Origin: Pseudomonas sp. ANT_H12B
GTDB taxonomy: Bacteria; Pseudomonadota; Gammaproteobacteria; Pseudomonadales; Pseudomonadaceae
Reading direction: 5' to 3'
Length of the DNA stretch: 64,000 nt
Assembly: GCF_008369325.1 (NCBI RefSeq)
Contig: NZ_VOBI01000002.1
Span: 1 to 64,000 of the forward strand
Shown piece after piece: positions 18,188 to 27,300 of this stretch. Numbering within the stretch: the stretch's first letter is position 1; each line of letters begins with the position of its first letter. The position numbers and the translations under genes are program-made. Under the pieces are notes generated by a model, which worked only from the letters and a program-made list of their open reading frames with translations, did not search any database and had not been told where the DNA came from.

Positions 18188-18305
18188 AGCGAGCGTCCAT
18201 GAAGTTGCGGGCCAAGCATACCGGCTGCAATCGATAGACGCACGTTATCAGACTGTGTGTGTCGAGTGACACAGGGCAATGCGGGTTTGGCGTTTCCGGA
18301 TATGC

Positions 18306-18329
18306 AAAAGGCACCTTTCGGTGCCTTTT
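18306..18329. terminator. Rho-independent terminator after tonB
   Basis: AAAAGGCACC, loop TTTC, GGTGCCTTTT: a 10-base-pair stem with A/T arms that works in either direction. It ends the exbB-exbD-tonB transcript before oxyR. Confidence 0.85.
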
Positions 18330-18346
18330 ATGGTTGTTACATAACC

Positions 18347-18440
18347 CTGTGGGAGCGAGCCTGCTCGCGATGGCGGTTTAACAGTCAATGAAGATGTTGA
18401 ATGTTATGGCCTCATCGCGAGCAGGCTCGCTCCCACATTG
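18347..18440. repeat. BIME: pair of inverted REP sequences
   Basis: TGTGGGAGCGAGCCTGCTCGCGATGG and the inverted CGCGAGCAGGCTCGCTCCCACA enclose a spacer containing AACAGTCAATG and GATGTTGAATG. The same spacer type recurs at 41371-41460 and 42654-42741. It lies between tonB and its terminator. Confidence 0.9.
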
Positions 18441-18453
18441 GTTCGGCGATGTC

Positions 18454-19200
18454 TTAGCGTCGACGTTCCAGCGAGTAAACAAATGGTGCAACGATTTCGA
18501 TGGAGCCGTTGTTCAGCATGTCGGCCGGTGGCTTGGGCAGCGGTTGGGCGCGTCGGATCATTTCCAGGGTGGCCCGGTCCAGATCGGCGTTGCCGGAGCG
18601 ACCCACCAGTTCGAATGACAACACATTGCCTTCAGCATCCACCACGAAGCGCAGACGGTTCATGCCTTCCTTGCCCCGCGCCTGTGCACTGGCCGGGTAC
18701 TTTTTGTACTTGGCCAAGTGAGCGAGCAGAGTGCCTTGCCAACTGGCCTTGGCCGCTTGCTGCGCCGGTGATGGACCCGGTGCCGGCTGAGCGGATTTCT
18801 CCGTCGGTGCCTGAGTCGGTTGCGCATCGCTCGGTTTTTCTTCGGATGGTTTTTCCTTCGGCGGCTCCGGTTTTTTCTCCACAGGCTTGGGCGGTTGAGG
18901 CTTCGGCTTGGGTTTGACCGGTTTCGGCACCGCAATCTCGGCTTTGGGCACTTCAGCCAGTTTCGGTATTGGCAGTTCTTCCACCGGGGCGGGTGGCTGT
19001 GGCGGCGTTATCACCTTCGGCGGTGCCGGCGGTGGCGGGGCCGGAACCGGTGCCAACTCGACCATCATCGCTTGCGGTGGCAGTTCGATGGGCGGATGCA
19101 CCGACCAGTTCAGCGCCAGCGCAATGGCCAGCGCATGGATGCCCAGCACCACGGCCAGGCTCGTGCCGTAACGCGTCAGCTTATGGCGCGTCGTGATCAT
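18454..19200 (-). CDS. tonB: Energy transducer TonB
   Basis: A 248-residue inner-membrane-anchored periplasmic protein. A single N-terminal membrane segment (about residues 13-32, TSLAVVLGIHALAIALAL) is followed by a long Pro/Lys/Glu-rich rod (about 50-150, with KPKPKPQPPKPVEKKPEPPKEKP) spanning the periplasm. The C-terminal TonB domain (about 155-245) has YPASAQARGKEGMNRLRFVVDAEGNV. It passes proton-motive energy from ExbB-ExbD to outer-membrane receptors for siderophores and similar ligands. Its ATG overlaps the exbD stop by four bases, indicating translational coupling. Confidence 0.95.
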   Translation of the reverse strand: MITTRHKLTRYGTSLAVVLGIHALAIALALNWSVHPPIELPPQAMMVELAPVPAPPPPAPPKVITPPQPPAPVEELPIPKLAEVPKAEIAVPKPVKPKPKPQPPKPVEKKPEPPKEKPSEEKPSDAQPTQAPTEKSAQPAPGPSPAQQAAKASWQGTLLAHLAKYKKYPASAQARGKEGMNRLRFVVDAEGNVLSFELVGRSGNADLDRATLEMIRRAQPLPKPPADMLNNGSIEIVAPFVYSLERRR

Positions 19201-19625
19201 TTCTTGACTGCCGTCTCGAGCCCGACCAGACCCACCTTCAGGTAACCGGCGGAGCGCAGGTTATCCATCACGCTCATCAGGTCGCCGTAATCCACGCCTT
19301 TATCGGCCTGGAAGAAGATTGTCGTGTCTTTTTTGCCCTTGGTCTTGGCGTCGAGCGTGGCGCCGAGTGCTTCGGCCTTCACTTCTTCTTCGCCGAGGTA
19401 CAGGCGTTGGTCAGCCTTGACGCTGAGGAACACCGGTTTCTCTGGTCGTGGCGCCGGTTTTGCACTGGAGGCGGGCAGGTCAACCTTGATGTCCACGGTG
19501 GCCAACGGGGCGGCCACCATGAAGATGATCAACAGCACCAGCATCACGTCGATGAACGGCGTGACGTTGATTTCGTGGTTCTCGGCCAGATCGTCGTCTG
19601 CGCCTTCTTTCAAATGCAGGCCCAT
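19197..19625 (-). CDS. exbD: Biopolymer transport protein ExbD
   Basis: A 142-residue protein with one membrane helix (about residues 22-43, INVTPFIDVMLVLLIIFMVAAPL) that holds the conserved proton-pathway Asp in PFIDVMLVLLIIFM, and a periplasmic domain (SVKADQRLYLGEEEV). It forms the proton channel with ExbB and drives TonB. It starts six bases after the exbB stop and overlaps tonB by four bases. Confidence 0.96.
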   Translation of the reverse strand: MGLHLKEGADDDLAENHEINVTPFIDVMLVLLIIFMVAAPLATVDIKVDLPASSAKPAPRPEKPVFLSVKADQRLYLGEEEVKAEALGATLDAKTKGKKDTTIFFQADKGVDYGDLMSVMDNLRSAGYLKVGLVGLETAVKK

Positions 19626-19631
19626 GGCCGA

Positions 19632-20612
19632 TTACCCCACTTTCACCATGTGCGGTTGCGAGCTGCGCTCAGGCTGGTGGTCGAGGTCGCGGCTGACCAG
19701 CAGCAGGACTTCTGCCGATGCGTCCGATACTTGCGCCTTGTAACCGGCAATGGAGCGGGCGAAAACGTTGTAGATCACAACGGCCGGAATCGCTGCAACC
19801 AGACCCAACGCAGTCGCCAGCAGGGCTTCGGCAATGCCGGGGGCCACGACAGCAAGGTTGGTGGTCTGGGTTTTGGCGATGCCGATAAAGCTGTTCATGA
19901 TCCCCCACACGGTGCCGAACAGGCCGACGAACGGCGCGGTAGAACCGATGGTGGCGAGTACGCCGGTGCCGCTGCTCATGTTGCGACCGCAGGCTGCAAC
20001 CAGGCGCTCGAGGCGGAAGGCGACGCGTTCCTTGATGCCTTCTTTCTCGCGGCTGTTGGTCGACAGGTGCATTTCTTCCAGCGCGTCGTGTACCAGCAAA
20101 TTGGCGAGGGTGCCGGGCTTGGTGGCGGTAGCGCTGGCTTCTTTGAGGGTGGTGGCCTTTTTCAGGTGGGCGATTTCAGTGCGCAGACGACGCTTGGCGC
20201 CCATCAGCTCGAAACCCTTGGCGATCCAGATGGTCCAGGTGATGATCGACGCGATGGCCAGGCCGATCATCACGATTTTCACGATGATGTCGGCGTTCTG
20301 GTACATGCCCCACGGCGACAGGTCGTGGGCCATGCCCAGGGTGTTGTCGGCTTCGAGGACTTCAGGAGCGTCTTCGGCGAGGGTGTCCACGGCTTGGGCC
20401 GGGTCGGTTGTGGTCGGGGTAACGGCCGGTGCCGCGTGATCGGCTGGAGCTGGAGCTGGAGCTGGAGCCGCAGTGGCAGCCGGGGCGGCTGGTGCTTGTG
20501 CGTCAGCGAAAGCGGCGGTTGGCGCCAGCATCAGGCTGAGCAGCAGGGCGGCCACCGCGCTCCAGGCGCGAGGTCGTTTGGTTGGCGAAGCGGGGAATTG
20601 ATTGCGTGTCAT
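19632..20612 (-). CDS. exbB: TonB-system biopolymer transport protein ExbB
   Basis: A 326-residue ExbB of the long Pseudomonas type. A signal-like N-terminus (about residues 14-36, AVAALLLSLMLAPTAAFA) is followed by an Ala/Pro linker (residues 37-70, PAPAPAPA) and then the MotA/TolQ/ExbB core with three membrane helices (ADIIVKIVMIGLAIASIITW; LATIGSTAPFVGLFGTVWGIMNSF; GIAEALLATALGLVAAIPAVVIYN). The start at 20612 is chosen because the longer frame upstream runs through the promoter. A likely Fur box about 80 bases upstream fits iron-repressed expression. The linker is encoded by a CTGGAG hexamer repeat. Confidence 0.95.
   Translation of the reverse strand: MTRNQFPASPTKRPRAWSAVAALLLSLMLAPTAAFADAQAPAAPAATAAPAPAPAPADHAAPAVTPTTTDPAQAVDTLAEDAPEVLEADNTLGMAHDLSPWGMYQNADIIVKIVMIGLAIASIITWTIWIAKGFELMGAKRRLRTEIAHLKKATTLKEASATATKPGTLANLLVHDALEEMHLSTNSREKEGIKERVAFRLERLVAACGRNMSSGTGVLATIGSTAPFVGLFGTVWGIMNSFIGIAKTQTTNLAVVAPGIAEALLATALGLVAAIPAVVIYNVFARSIAGYKAQVSDASAEVLLLVSRDLDHQPERSSQPHMVKVG
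20444..20467. repeat. CTGGAG x4 hexamer repeat inside exbB
   Basis: Four perfect CTGGAG units, encoding Ala-Pro repeats on the minus strand in the periplasmic linker of ExbB. Unit gain or loss would keep the reading frame and only change linker length. Confidence 0.9.
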
Positions 20613-20693
20613 GCTGGCCGGACCTGAGAAAAGAAAACGGTAGATGCTCTTCCAGGCCTCGTGAGGCCGAGAACAAAAGTGGCGGGCATTATT

Positions 20694-20712
20694 GCAAATA
20701 ATTCTTGTTAAC
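20694..20712 (-). promoter_or_regulatory. Candidate Fur box before exbB
   Basis: GCAAATAATTCTTGTTAAC is close to Pseudomonas Fur operators of the type GCAAATAATTCTCATTTGC and lies 82 bases upstream of the exbB start. Fur with iron would repress the operon. Assignment is by eye. Confidence 0.5.
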
Positions 20713-20801
20713 AGAAGTAATAGAGTATCTTTTTTTCCCGCATTACTAGCCGCTCGTCCATTGCCAGCGCTAGTCTGTGCCTTTCCAATGGGAGTTTTCT
20801 G

Positions 20802-21659
20802 ATGTCCGCGCCCTCTGTTTTGATCGCCGGCTGCGGTGATGTTGGTAGTCGTCTGGCCACGCAATTATTGGCTGGCGGGTGGGAGGTTCACGGCTTGCGG
20901 CGTGATGTCTCGCGTGTGCCAAAGGGTGTGATTGGCGTTGCTGGCGACTTGTTCAATAAAGACTGCCCGGTGACCTGGCCCATCGGTGCGGTGGATTATC
21001 TGGTGTATTGCGCCGCCGCCACCGATCACGATGAGGCCGGTTACCGCGCCGCTTATGTCCAGGGTTTGCAGCACGTGTTGGAATGGCTGAACGACTACGG
21101 GCAAGTGCCCAATCGTCTGCTGTTCGTTTCCAGCAGCAGTGTGTATGGGCAGCAGGAGGGCGAGTGGGTCGACGAGACTTCGCCGACCATTGCATCAGGC
21201 TACTCGGGTCGATTGATGCTGGAGGCCGAGCAAGTTGCACTCCAGAGCGGCATCCCGGCCAGCATCGTGCGCTTGACCGGCATTTACGGCCCCGGCCGCG
21301 AGTGGCTGCTGACGCAGGTGCGTCGCGGCTATCGCGTGGCCGTTGACCCGCCGCTGTATGGCAACCGTATTCACGCTGACGATGCGGCGGGATTGATGGC
21401 GTTTCTGCTTGAAGCGGATCGACGCGGGGTTGCGTTAGATGACATCTACATTGGCGTGGACGACGCGCCGGCGCCGCTGGCCGAAGTGGTGGGGTGGTTG
21501 CGCGAGTATCTGGGCGTGACGGAGTGGGCTGACGACGCGAGCGTGCGGCGCACAGGCAGCAAGCAATGCAGCAATGCACGGGCGAAGGCCCTAGGCTGGA
21601 CGCCAAAGTACCCAAGCTATCGAGAAGGCTACGCCGCCATTCTCGAAGGACGCTGCTGA
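20802..21659 (+). CDS. NAD-dependent epimerase/dehydratase (extended SDR, YeeZ-like)
   Basis: A 285-residue cytoplasmic Rossmann-fold protein. The nucleotide-binding motif is GCGDVGSRLA near residue 10 (a GxGxxG variant). The SSSSVYGQ segment and downstream YSGRLMLE resemble the Ser and Tyr-x-x-x-Lys catalytic region of extended SDRs, but here the YxxxK Lys is replaced (YSGRL), so classical SDR catalysis is doubtful. The substrate is unknown. A GGGAG ribosome-binding site precedes the ATG. The gene is divergent from exbB and converges on a lipoprotein gene. Confidence 0.75.
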   Translation: MSAPSVLIAGCGDVGSRLATQLLAGGWEVHGLRRDVSRVPKGVIGVAGDLFNKDCPVTWPIGAVDYLVYCAAATDHDEAGYRAAYVQGLQHVLEWLNDYGQVPNRLLFVSSSSVYGQQEGEWVDETSPTIASGYSGRLMLEAEQVALQSGIPASIVRLTGIYGPGREWLLTQVRRGYRVAVDPPLYGNRIHADDAAGLMAFLLEADRRGVALDDIYIGVDDAPAPLAEVVGWLREYLGVTEWADDASVRRTGSKQCSNARAKALGWTPKYPSYREGYAAILEGRC

Positions 21660-21680
21660 CCCCCATACACCCTAAAACAA

Positions 21681-21710
21681 CTGTGGGATCGCCGCACCGC
21701 CGCTCCCACA
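21681..21710. terminator. Imperfect hairpin between convergent genes
   Basis: CTGTGGGA and TCCCACAG form the base of a hairpin with a GC-rich interior (GCCGC...GCCGC). It looks like a hybrid REP half and may terminate both converging genes. Confidence 0.5.
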
Positions 21711-21737
21711 GGGTTATCTGTTGGCTTCAGAGCCGGG

Positions 21738-22478
21738 TTACTGCTTTTCCAGCAACCACTTGCGCTCACCCGGCGTGAACTGAGGCATTTCGTCTGCCTG
21801 CGCCGTGTTTACCGCCTGGAGAATCTCCAGCTCCTTGCCCTTGCGCGCAAAGATCCAGGTATTGCCCTGGCCGTTCAGTTGCAACCACATGTTGTCGTTA
21901 CCGCCGCTCATCGACGCGCAATCGCCCGCCAGACACAGGGCATAGCGATCCGCACCCGGCAGACCGGCAACCTGACCGTCAGCCTGGAATTGCACCGTGT
22001 TGCCTTCACCGGGGCCGCTGACGACTTTCCAGCTGCCGCCCATGTAGGACGAATACAGCGCACGTTCGAAACTGGCGCCCATCGGCGCGCCGTCCGGCAC
22101 AGGAATCAGTGCGCGGTCAAAGACCTGCTCCGGTTCGTTGTCGCTGGCGGTTTGGCTCAGTTGCTTGCCATCACGCTTCAGCTCGCTGGCGGAGCTGCCA
22201 TAAAAGTCGACTTTCCAGGCGCCGGACTCTTCGCCCAGCAGCTTGCCTTCGACGTTTTCAAAACCATTGGTGTAGCGAGCCTGGCCGGCCTTGGTGTTGA
22301 CGTCCCATTCCAGATTCGGGCCATAAGCCTGGAGCGCTTCACGCAGGGGGGCGCCTTTGGATGCAGCATTGATCGCCACCTGGTTGATCCAGGTGCCGCT
22401 GATGTCACGGTCGGCAGGGTTGCTGGCACAACCGCCCAGGAGTAGGGCGAGCAGCGAGAGAGCTAGCGCTTGGCGCAT
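21738..22478 (-). CDS. Putative lipoprotein, function unknown
   Basis: A 246-residue protein with a short hydrophobic signal and lipobox LLGGC (Cys17). The mature part begins ASNPADRDISGTWINQVAI; the DISGTW stretch resembles lipocalin-like or META-type domain openings. The later SMSGGNDNMWLQLNGQGNTWIFARKGKELEIL looks like beta strands. A periplasmic or outer-membrane location is expected. It is the last gene of the row after ridA (58-base gap), on the same strand as spoT. I do not recognise a named family. Confidence 0.75.
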   Translation of the reverse strand: MRQALALSLLALLLGGCASNPADRDISGTWINQVAINAASKGAPLREALQAYGPNLEWDVNTKAGQARYTNGFENVEGKLLGEESGAWKVDFYGSSASELKRDGKQLSQTASDNEPEQVFDRALIPVPDGAPMGASFERALYSSYMGGSWKVVSGPGEGNTVQFQADGQVAGLPGADRYALCLAGDCASMSGGNDNMWLQLNGQGNTWIFARKGKELEILQAVNTAQADEMPQFTPGERKWLLEKQ

Positions 22479-22536
22479 GGTGGAATCCTTTCAGAACGAA
22501 GTCAGCGCAGTCCTGCTGAGGACTGCGCCGTACGCA

Positions 22537-22917
22537 TTACTCGATGACCAGAATGGCATCCATTTCAACCTGCGAACCCTTTGGCAGGGCCGCTACACCG
22601 ATGGCGGCGCGTGCAGGATAAGGCTGGTCAAAGTACTTGCCCATGATCTCGTTTACCTTGGCGAAGTGGCTCAGGTCGGTGAGGAAGATGTTCAGTTTGA
22701 CGATATCTTTGAACGAACCACCGGCAGTTTCGGCCACGGCCTTGAGGTTCTCGAACACCTGGACGGTCTGGGCTTCGAAGCCTTCAACCAGTTCCATGGT
22801 TTTTGGGTCCAGAGGAATTTGACCCGACATGTAAACGGTGTTGCCAGCCTTGATCGCCTGGGAGTAAGTACCGATGGCGGCCGGGGCCTTGTCGCTGGTG
22901 ATAACAGTCTTGGTCAT
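22537..22917 (-). CDS. ridA: RidA-family reactive-intermediate deaminase
   Basis: A 126-residue protein typical of RidA/YjgF. RidA hydrolyses reactive enamines/imines such as 2-aminoacrylate released by PLP enzymes. The family signature lies near the C-terminus ([20 protein letters not shown]), with the substrate-binding Arg in PARAAIG and Glu in QVEMDAI. It sits 24 bases downstream of spoT, the normal Pseudomonas order. A second, divergent RidA-family member lies behind dadA in this window. Confidence 0.93.
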   Translation of the reverse strand: MTKTVITSDKAPAAIGTYSQAIKAGNTVYMSGQIPLDPKTMELVEGFEAQTVQVFENLKAVAETAGGSFKDIVKLNIFLTDLSHFAKVNEIMGKYFDQPYPARAAIGVAALPKGSQVEMDAILVIE

Positions 22918-22941
22918 GAATGACTCCTTGTAATAGTTGGC

Positions 22942-25047
22942 TTAGGCACGCATACGGGTGATGCGAATCACCCCGGTCAGTGCACGCAGTTTCTTGATCA
23001 CGCGGGCCAGGTGTACGCGGTCGTGCACGCTGACCACCAGTTGGACCACGCTGATGCGACCATCGCGTTCGTCCATGCTGATTTTTTCGATATTGCCGTC
23101 AGCCGCGTTGACGCTGCTGGCCAGCAGGGCGATCAGGCCACGCTGGTGTTCCAGCTCGACGCGCAGCTCGACGTTGAATTCGCCGGTGACATCCTTGGCC
23201 CACGAGAGCTGGATGCATTTTTCCGGGTTGTGGCGGATTTCGCTGATGTTGCGGCAGTTGTCCAGGTGCACGACCATGCCTTTGCCCGCAGACAGGTGGC
23301 CGACAATCGGATCGCCCGGGATCGGTGTGCAGCACTTGGCGTAACTGAGCACCAGGCCTTCGGTGCCGCGAATCGCCAGCGGGCCTTCGGCACTCGGCAG
23401 CTGTTCGCCTTCACCCAGCAGTCGGCGGGCGACCACGTAGGCCATGCGATTGCCCAGGCCAATGTCTTCGAGCAGGTCTTCGATCAGTTCGAGGCGGTAC
23501 TCGGTAAGCATCGCCTTGACGCGCTCGGCCGGGACTTTTTCCAGCGAGCTGTCGAAACCGTTGAGGACCTTGTTCAGCAGACGTTCGCCAAGGCTGATGG
23601 ACTCGGAGCGGCGTTGCAGTTTCAGTGCGTGGCGGATGTGAGTCCGTGCCTTGCCGGTGACCACGAAATTGAGCCACGCCGGATTCGGACGAGCGCCGGG
23701 TGCGCTGACGATCTCGACCGTGGAGCCGCTTTGCAGGGGTTCGGACAGCGGTGCGAGACGTCGATTGATCCGACAGGCAATGCAGCTGTTGCCCACATCG
23801 GTGTGCACCGCGTACGCGAAGTCGACCGCCGTGGAGCCTTTGGGCAGCTCCATGATCCGGCCTTTGGGCGTGAACACGTAGACCTCGTCCGGGAACAGGT
23901 CGATCTTCACGCTCTCGATGAATTCCAGCGAGTTGCCGGCCCGTTGCTGCATCTCCAGCACGCCTTTGACCCACTGGCGGGCGCGGGCATGTGTGCCTTT
24001 TGGCTGCTCGTCGCCGCTGGATTTGTACAGCCAATGGGCGGCGATGCCGTTGTTGGCCATCTCTTCCATTTCGCGGGTGCGGATCTGGATCTCGATCGGA
24101 ACACCGTGCATGCCGAACAATGTGGTGTGCAGCGACTGATAGCCGTTGGCCTTGGGAATCGCGATGTAATCCTTGAAGCGCCCCGGCAACGGTTTGTACA
24201 AATTATGCACAGCACCCAGCACGCGGTAGCAGGTATCGACCTTGTCGACGATGATCCGAAACGCGTAGACGTCCATGATCTCGTTGAAAGCCCGACGCTT
24301 GCCGCGCATTTTCTTGTAGATGCCGTAGAGGTGTTTCTGACGTCCGCTGACCTCGCCCTGGATTTCATCAATCGCCAGGCAGTGGCTGAGGGACTCTTCG
24401 ATCTTGTTGACGATTTCCTTGCGGTTGCCCCGGGCGCGTTTGACCGCCTGGTTGATCCGCGCCGAACGCATCGGGTGCATCGCCTTGAAGCCGAGGTCTT
24501 CGAACTCTATGCGGATGGCGTGCATGCCCAGCCGGTTGGCAATGGGCGCATAGATTTCCAGGGTTTCCTTGGCGATCCGTCGGCGTTTTTCGCCGGACAG
24601 GACTTCCAGCGTGCGCATGTTGTGCAGGCGGTCGGCCAGTTTGACCAGGATCACGCGAATGTCGCGCGCCATGGCCATGGCCATTTTCTGGAAGTTTTCG
24701 GCTTGGGCTTCGGCTTTGGTCTCGAAGTTCATCTGGGTCAGTTTGCTGACCCCGTCGACCAGTTCGGCCACGGTTTCGCCGAATTGCGCTTGCAGCGCTT
24801 CCTTGGCAATACCGGTGTCTTCGATCACGTCATGCAGCATGGCTGCCATCAAGCTCTGATGGTCCATGTGCATGTCGGCAAGAATATTCGCCACTGCAAG
24901 AGGATGCGTGACGTACGCCTCACCGCTACGGCGGCGTTGGCCGTCGTGGGCTTGTTCGGCGTAGAAGTACGCTCGGCGGACCAGGTTGACCTGGTCCTTG
25001 CCGAGGTAGGTCGATAAGCGATCGGCGAGGGCGTCTATGCTCGGCAT
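22942..25047 (-). CDS. spoT: Bifunctional (p)ppGpp synthetase/hydrolase SpoT
   Basis: At 701 residues this is the expected SpoT length. The HD hydrolase domain (about 25-180) has H72-D73 in LHDVIEDTG with E76-D77. The synthetase domain (about 235-350) has YGIYKKMRGKRRAFNEIMDVYAFRIIVD. TGS (about 390-450, VYVFTPKGRIMELPKGSTAVDFAYAVH) and a C-terminal ACT domain (about 625-700) follow. It makes and degrades the stringent-response alarmone. It lies downstream of rpoZ and upstream of ridA. Confidence 0.97.
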   Translation of the reverse strand: MPSIDALADRLSTYLGKDQVNLVRRAYFYAEQAHDGQRRRSGEAYVTHPLAVANILADMHMDHQSLMAAMLHDVIEDTGIAKEALQAQFGETVAELVDGVSKLTQMNFETKAEAQAENFQKMAMAMARDIRVILVKLADRLHNMRTLEVLSGEKRRRIAKETLEIYAPIANRLGMHAIRIEFEDLGFKAMHPMRSARINQAVKRARGNRKEIVNKIEESLSHCLAIDEIQGEVSGRQKHLYGIYKKMRGKRRAFNEIMDVYAFRIIVDKVDTCYRVLGAVHNLYKPLPGRFKDYIAIPKANGYQSLHTTLFGMHGVPIEIQIRTREMEEMANNGIAAHWLYKSSGDEQPKGTHARARQWVKGVLEMQQRAGNSLEFIESVKIDLFPDEVYVFTPKGRIMELPKGSTAVDFAYAVHTDVGNSCIACRINRRLAPLSEPLQSGSTVEIVSAPGARPNPAWLNFVVTGKARTHIRHALKLQRRSESISLGERLLNKVLNGFDSSLEKVPAERVKAMLTEYRLELIEDLLEDIGLGNRMAYVVARRLLGEGEQLPSAEGPLAIRGTEGLVLSYAKCCTPIPGDPIVGHLSAGKGMVVHLDNCRNISEIRHNPEKCIQLSWAKDVTGEFNVELRVELEHQRGLIALLASSVNAADGNIEKISMDERDGRISVVQLVVSVHDRVHLARVIKKLRALTGVIRITRMRA

Positions 25048-25103
25048 GATGAATCCTGCCGTTCGCTGTGACCCCGCGCCGTGCTACGTCGACCAGGCAT
25101 GGC

Positions 25104-25367
25104 TTAGACTGCCTCGTTGGACTCGTCCTCGAACGCTGCGAACAGCGGTTCGTCTTCGACGATTTCAGCGTTGGCGATGAACTCGTAGCTCATCAGGCCT
25201 TCAGCGATTTCACGCAAGGCTACAACGGTAGGCTTGTCGTTTTCCCACTGAACCAGTGGCTCTTTGCCGCCGGTGGCCAGTTGACGGGCACGCTTGGTAG
25301 ACAGCATGACCAGCTCAAAGCGGTTTTCCACGTGGTTTAGGCAATCTTCAACGGTTACGCGGGCCAT
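25104..25367 (-). CDS. rpoZ: RNA polymerase omega subunit
   Basis: 87 residues. The N-terminal [30 protein letters not shown] is the omega signature that contacts the beta-prime subunit and helps form a ppGpp site. The start at 25367 matches the family and has a GAGGAAT ribosome-binding site; the longer frame to 25424 is leader. A strong hairpin with flanking T runs lies between gmk and rpoZ, so rpoZ-spoT probably also have their own promoter. Confidence 0.97.
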   Translation of the reverse strand: MARVTVEDCLNHVENRFELVMLSTKRARQLATGGKEPLVQWENDKPTVVALREIAEGLMSYEFIANAEIVEDEPLFAAFEDESNEAV

Positions 25368-25430
25368 GGTATTCCTCGGAGCGAATGCAATATGCGCGCT
25401 GCCCGGTTGGGCGAGCGGACTCAACAGTTT

Positions 25431-25467
25431 AAAAAATCACCAGCGTTTAGGGAAGCGCTGATTTTTT
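25431..25467. terminator. Hairpin between gmk and rpoZ
   Basis: AAAAAATCAcCAGCG and GCGCTGATTTTTT pair across a short loop, giving a terminator-like stem with T runs on both strands. On the minus strand it lies after gmk and before rpoZ, so it should terminate or attenuate gmk transcripts. Confidence 0.75.
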
Positions 25468-25484
25468 GACCAAGCCCTTCAACG

Positions 25485-25517
25485 CGCTGCAAGTAGCAAT
25501 GTAAAGCCCTTGCAGCG
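25485..25517. terminator. Second hairpin downstream of gmk
   Basis: CGCTGCAAG (25485-25493) and CTTGCAGCG (25509-25517) are a perfect nine-base inverted repeat with a 15-base loop, 18 bases after the gmk stop. There is no T-tract directly behind it; it may stabilise the gmk 3' end. Confidence 0.5.
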
Positions 25518-25534
25518 GTTTTGGGAAGAGCGGT

Positions 25535-26167
<633 letters not shown>

Positions 26168-27031
26168 TTACTCAATATTCTGCACTTGTTCGCGCATCTG
26201 CTCGATCAACACCTTGAGGTTGACCGCCGCCTGGGTGCTGCGCGGGTCGAAGGCTTTGGAGCCCAGTGTGTTGGCTTCGCGGTTGAGTTCCTGCATCAGG
26301 AAGTCCAGGCGCCGACCGGCAGCGCCGCCGGATTTGAGCACCCGGCGAACTTCGATGATGTGAGTGCTCAGGCGATCCAGTTCTTCGGCGACGTCGCTTT
26401 TTTGCGCGAGCATGACCATTTCCTGCTCCAGCCGTTGCGGATCCATCTCGGCCTTCATGTCGGCGAAACGGTCGAGGACTTTCTGGCGCTGGGTGGCGAG
26501 CATCTGCGGGACCAGTTCACGCAGGGTCACCACGTCTTCTTCAATAGAGGTCAGTCGTTCGTTGATCAACCGCGCCAGCTCCGCGCCTTCGCGCTCGCGG
26601 CCGGCCTTGAGTTCTTTCAGGCATTCGTTGAACAGTGCGAGTGCTTCGGCATTCAAGGCTTGCGGGTCAGTGGCGTCGCCCACCAGCACGCCGGGCCAGG
26701 CGAGAACTTCCAGTGGATTCAGCGCTGCCGGATTTTTGATCAGGCTGGCAATCGTCTCGGCGGCAGCGACCAGTTGCGCGGCGCGTTCGCGATCAACTTG
26801 CAGCGGTTTGTCGGTGTTTTCTTCGGTGAAGCGCAGGGTGCATTCGAGCTTGCCCCGGGAGATTCCCTGGCGCAGGGCCTCGCGGACCGCGCCTTCGAGG
26901 TCGCGAAACGACTCCGGCAGACGCAGGTGCGGCTCCAGGTAGCGGCTGTTGACCGAGCGCAGTTCCCAGCTAAGGGTGCCTTGGGCGCCGGCTTTCTCGA
27001 CGCGGGCGAAGGCGGTCATGCTGTGCACCAT
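26168..27031 (-). CDS. yicC: YicC-family endoribonuclease
   Basis: 287 residues. The N-terminal MVHSMTAFARVE and the C-terminal LDFLMQELNREANTLGSKAFD are the two YicC signatures. Members act as endoribonucleases, linked in E. coli to turnover of a small RNA. ATG 27031 is used because GAGG stands seven bases upstream and the product then begins at the conserved motif; the longer frame adds 12 unsupported residues. It is followed closely by gmk, the usual order. Confidence 0.93.
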   Translation of the reverse strand: MVHSMTAFARVEKAGAQGTLSWELRSVNSRYLEPHLRLPESFRDLEGAVREALRQGISRGKLECTLRFTEENTDKPLQVDRERAAQLVAAAETIASLIKNPAALNPLEVLAWPGVLVGDATDPQALNAEALALFNECLKELKAGREREGAELARLINERLTSIEEDVVTLRELVPQMLATQRQKVLDRFADMKAEMDPQRLEQEMVMLAQKSDVAEELDRLSTHIIEVRRVLKSGGAAGRRLDFLMQELNREANTLGSKAFDPRSTQAAVNLKVLIEQMREQVQNIE

Positions 27032-27300
27032 GGAGGTACCTCGCAATGCAGGTTCATGCGTTACCAAAGGTTTCGCAGGCCTGATCTATATGAATTTAAG
27101 CCCAGAGGCAGCAAAGGCGCAGGATTGTAGCGCAGTGGGACGAATGCGCCCAAACACACGGCGTGACAAAGGGCTGCAGGCCGTCGGTAAAGCGCTATTG
27201 CGGGCCTTCAGTCGTCGGGGGATTTTTTAGAAGTGCCCACTCGCGGCCCTGCGGCTCTATAATGCTCCGCAGTTTTCCGTCCCCCGTACAGGTATTCCCT

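Noticed and set aside
23011..25017. 668-codon plus-strand frame opposite spoT
   Set aside because: A shadow of spoT. Codon structure follows the spoT frame and the product resembles nothing.
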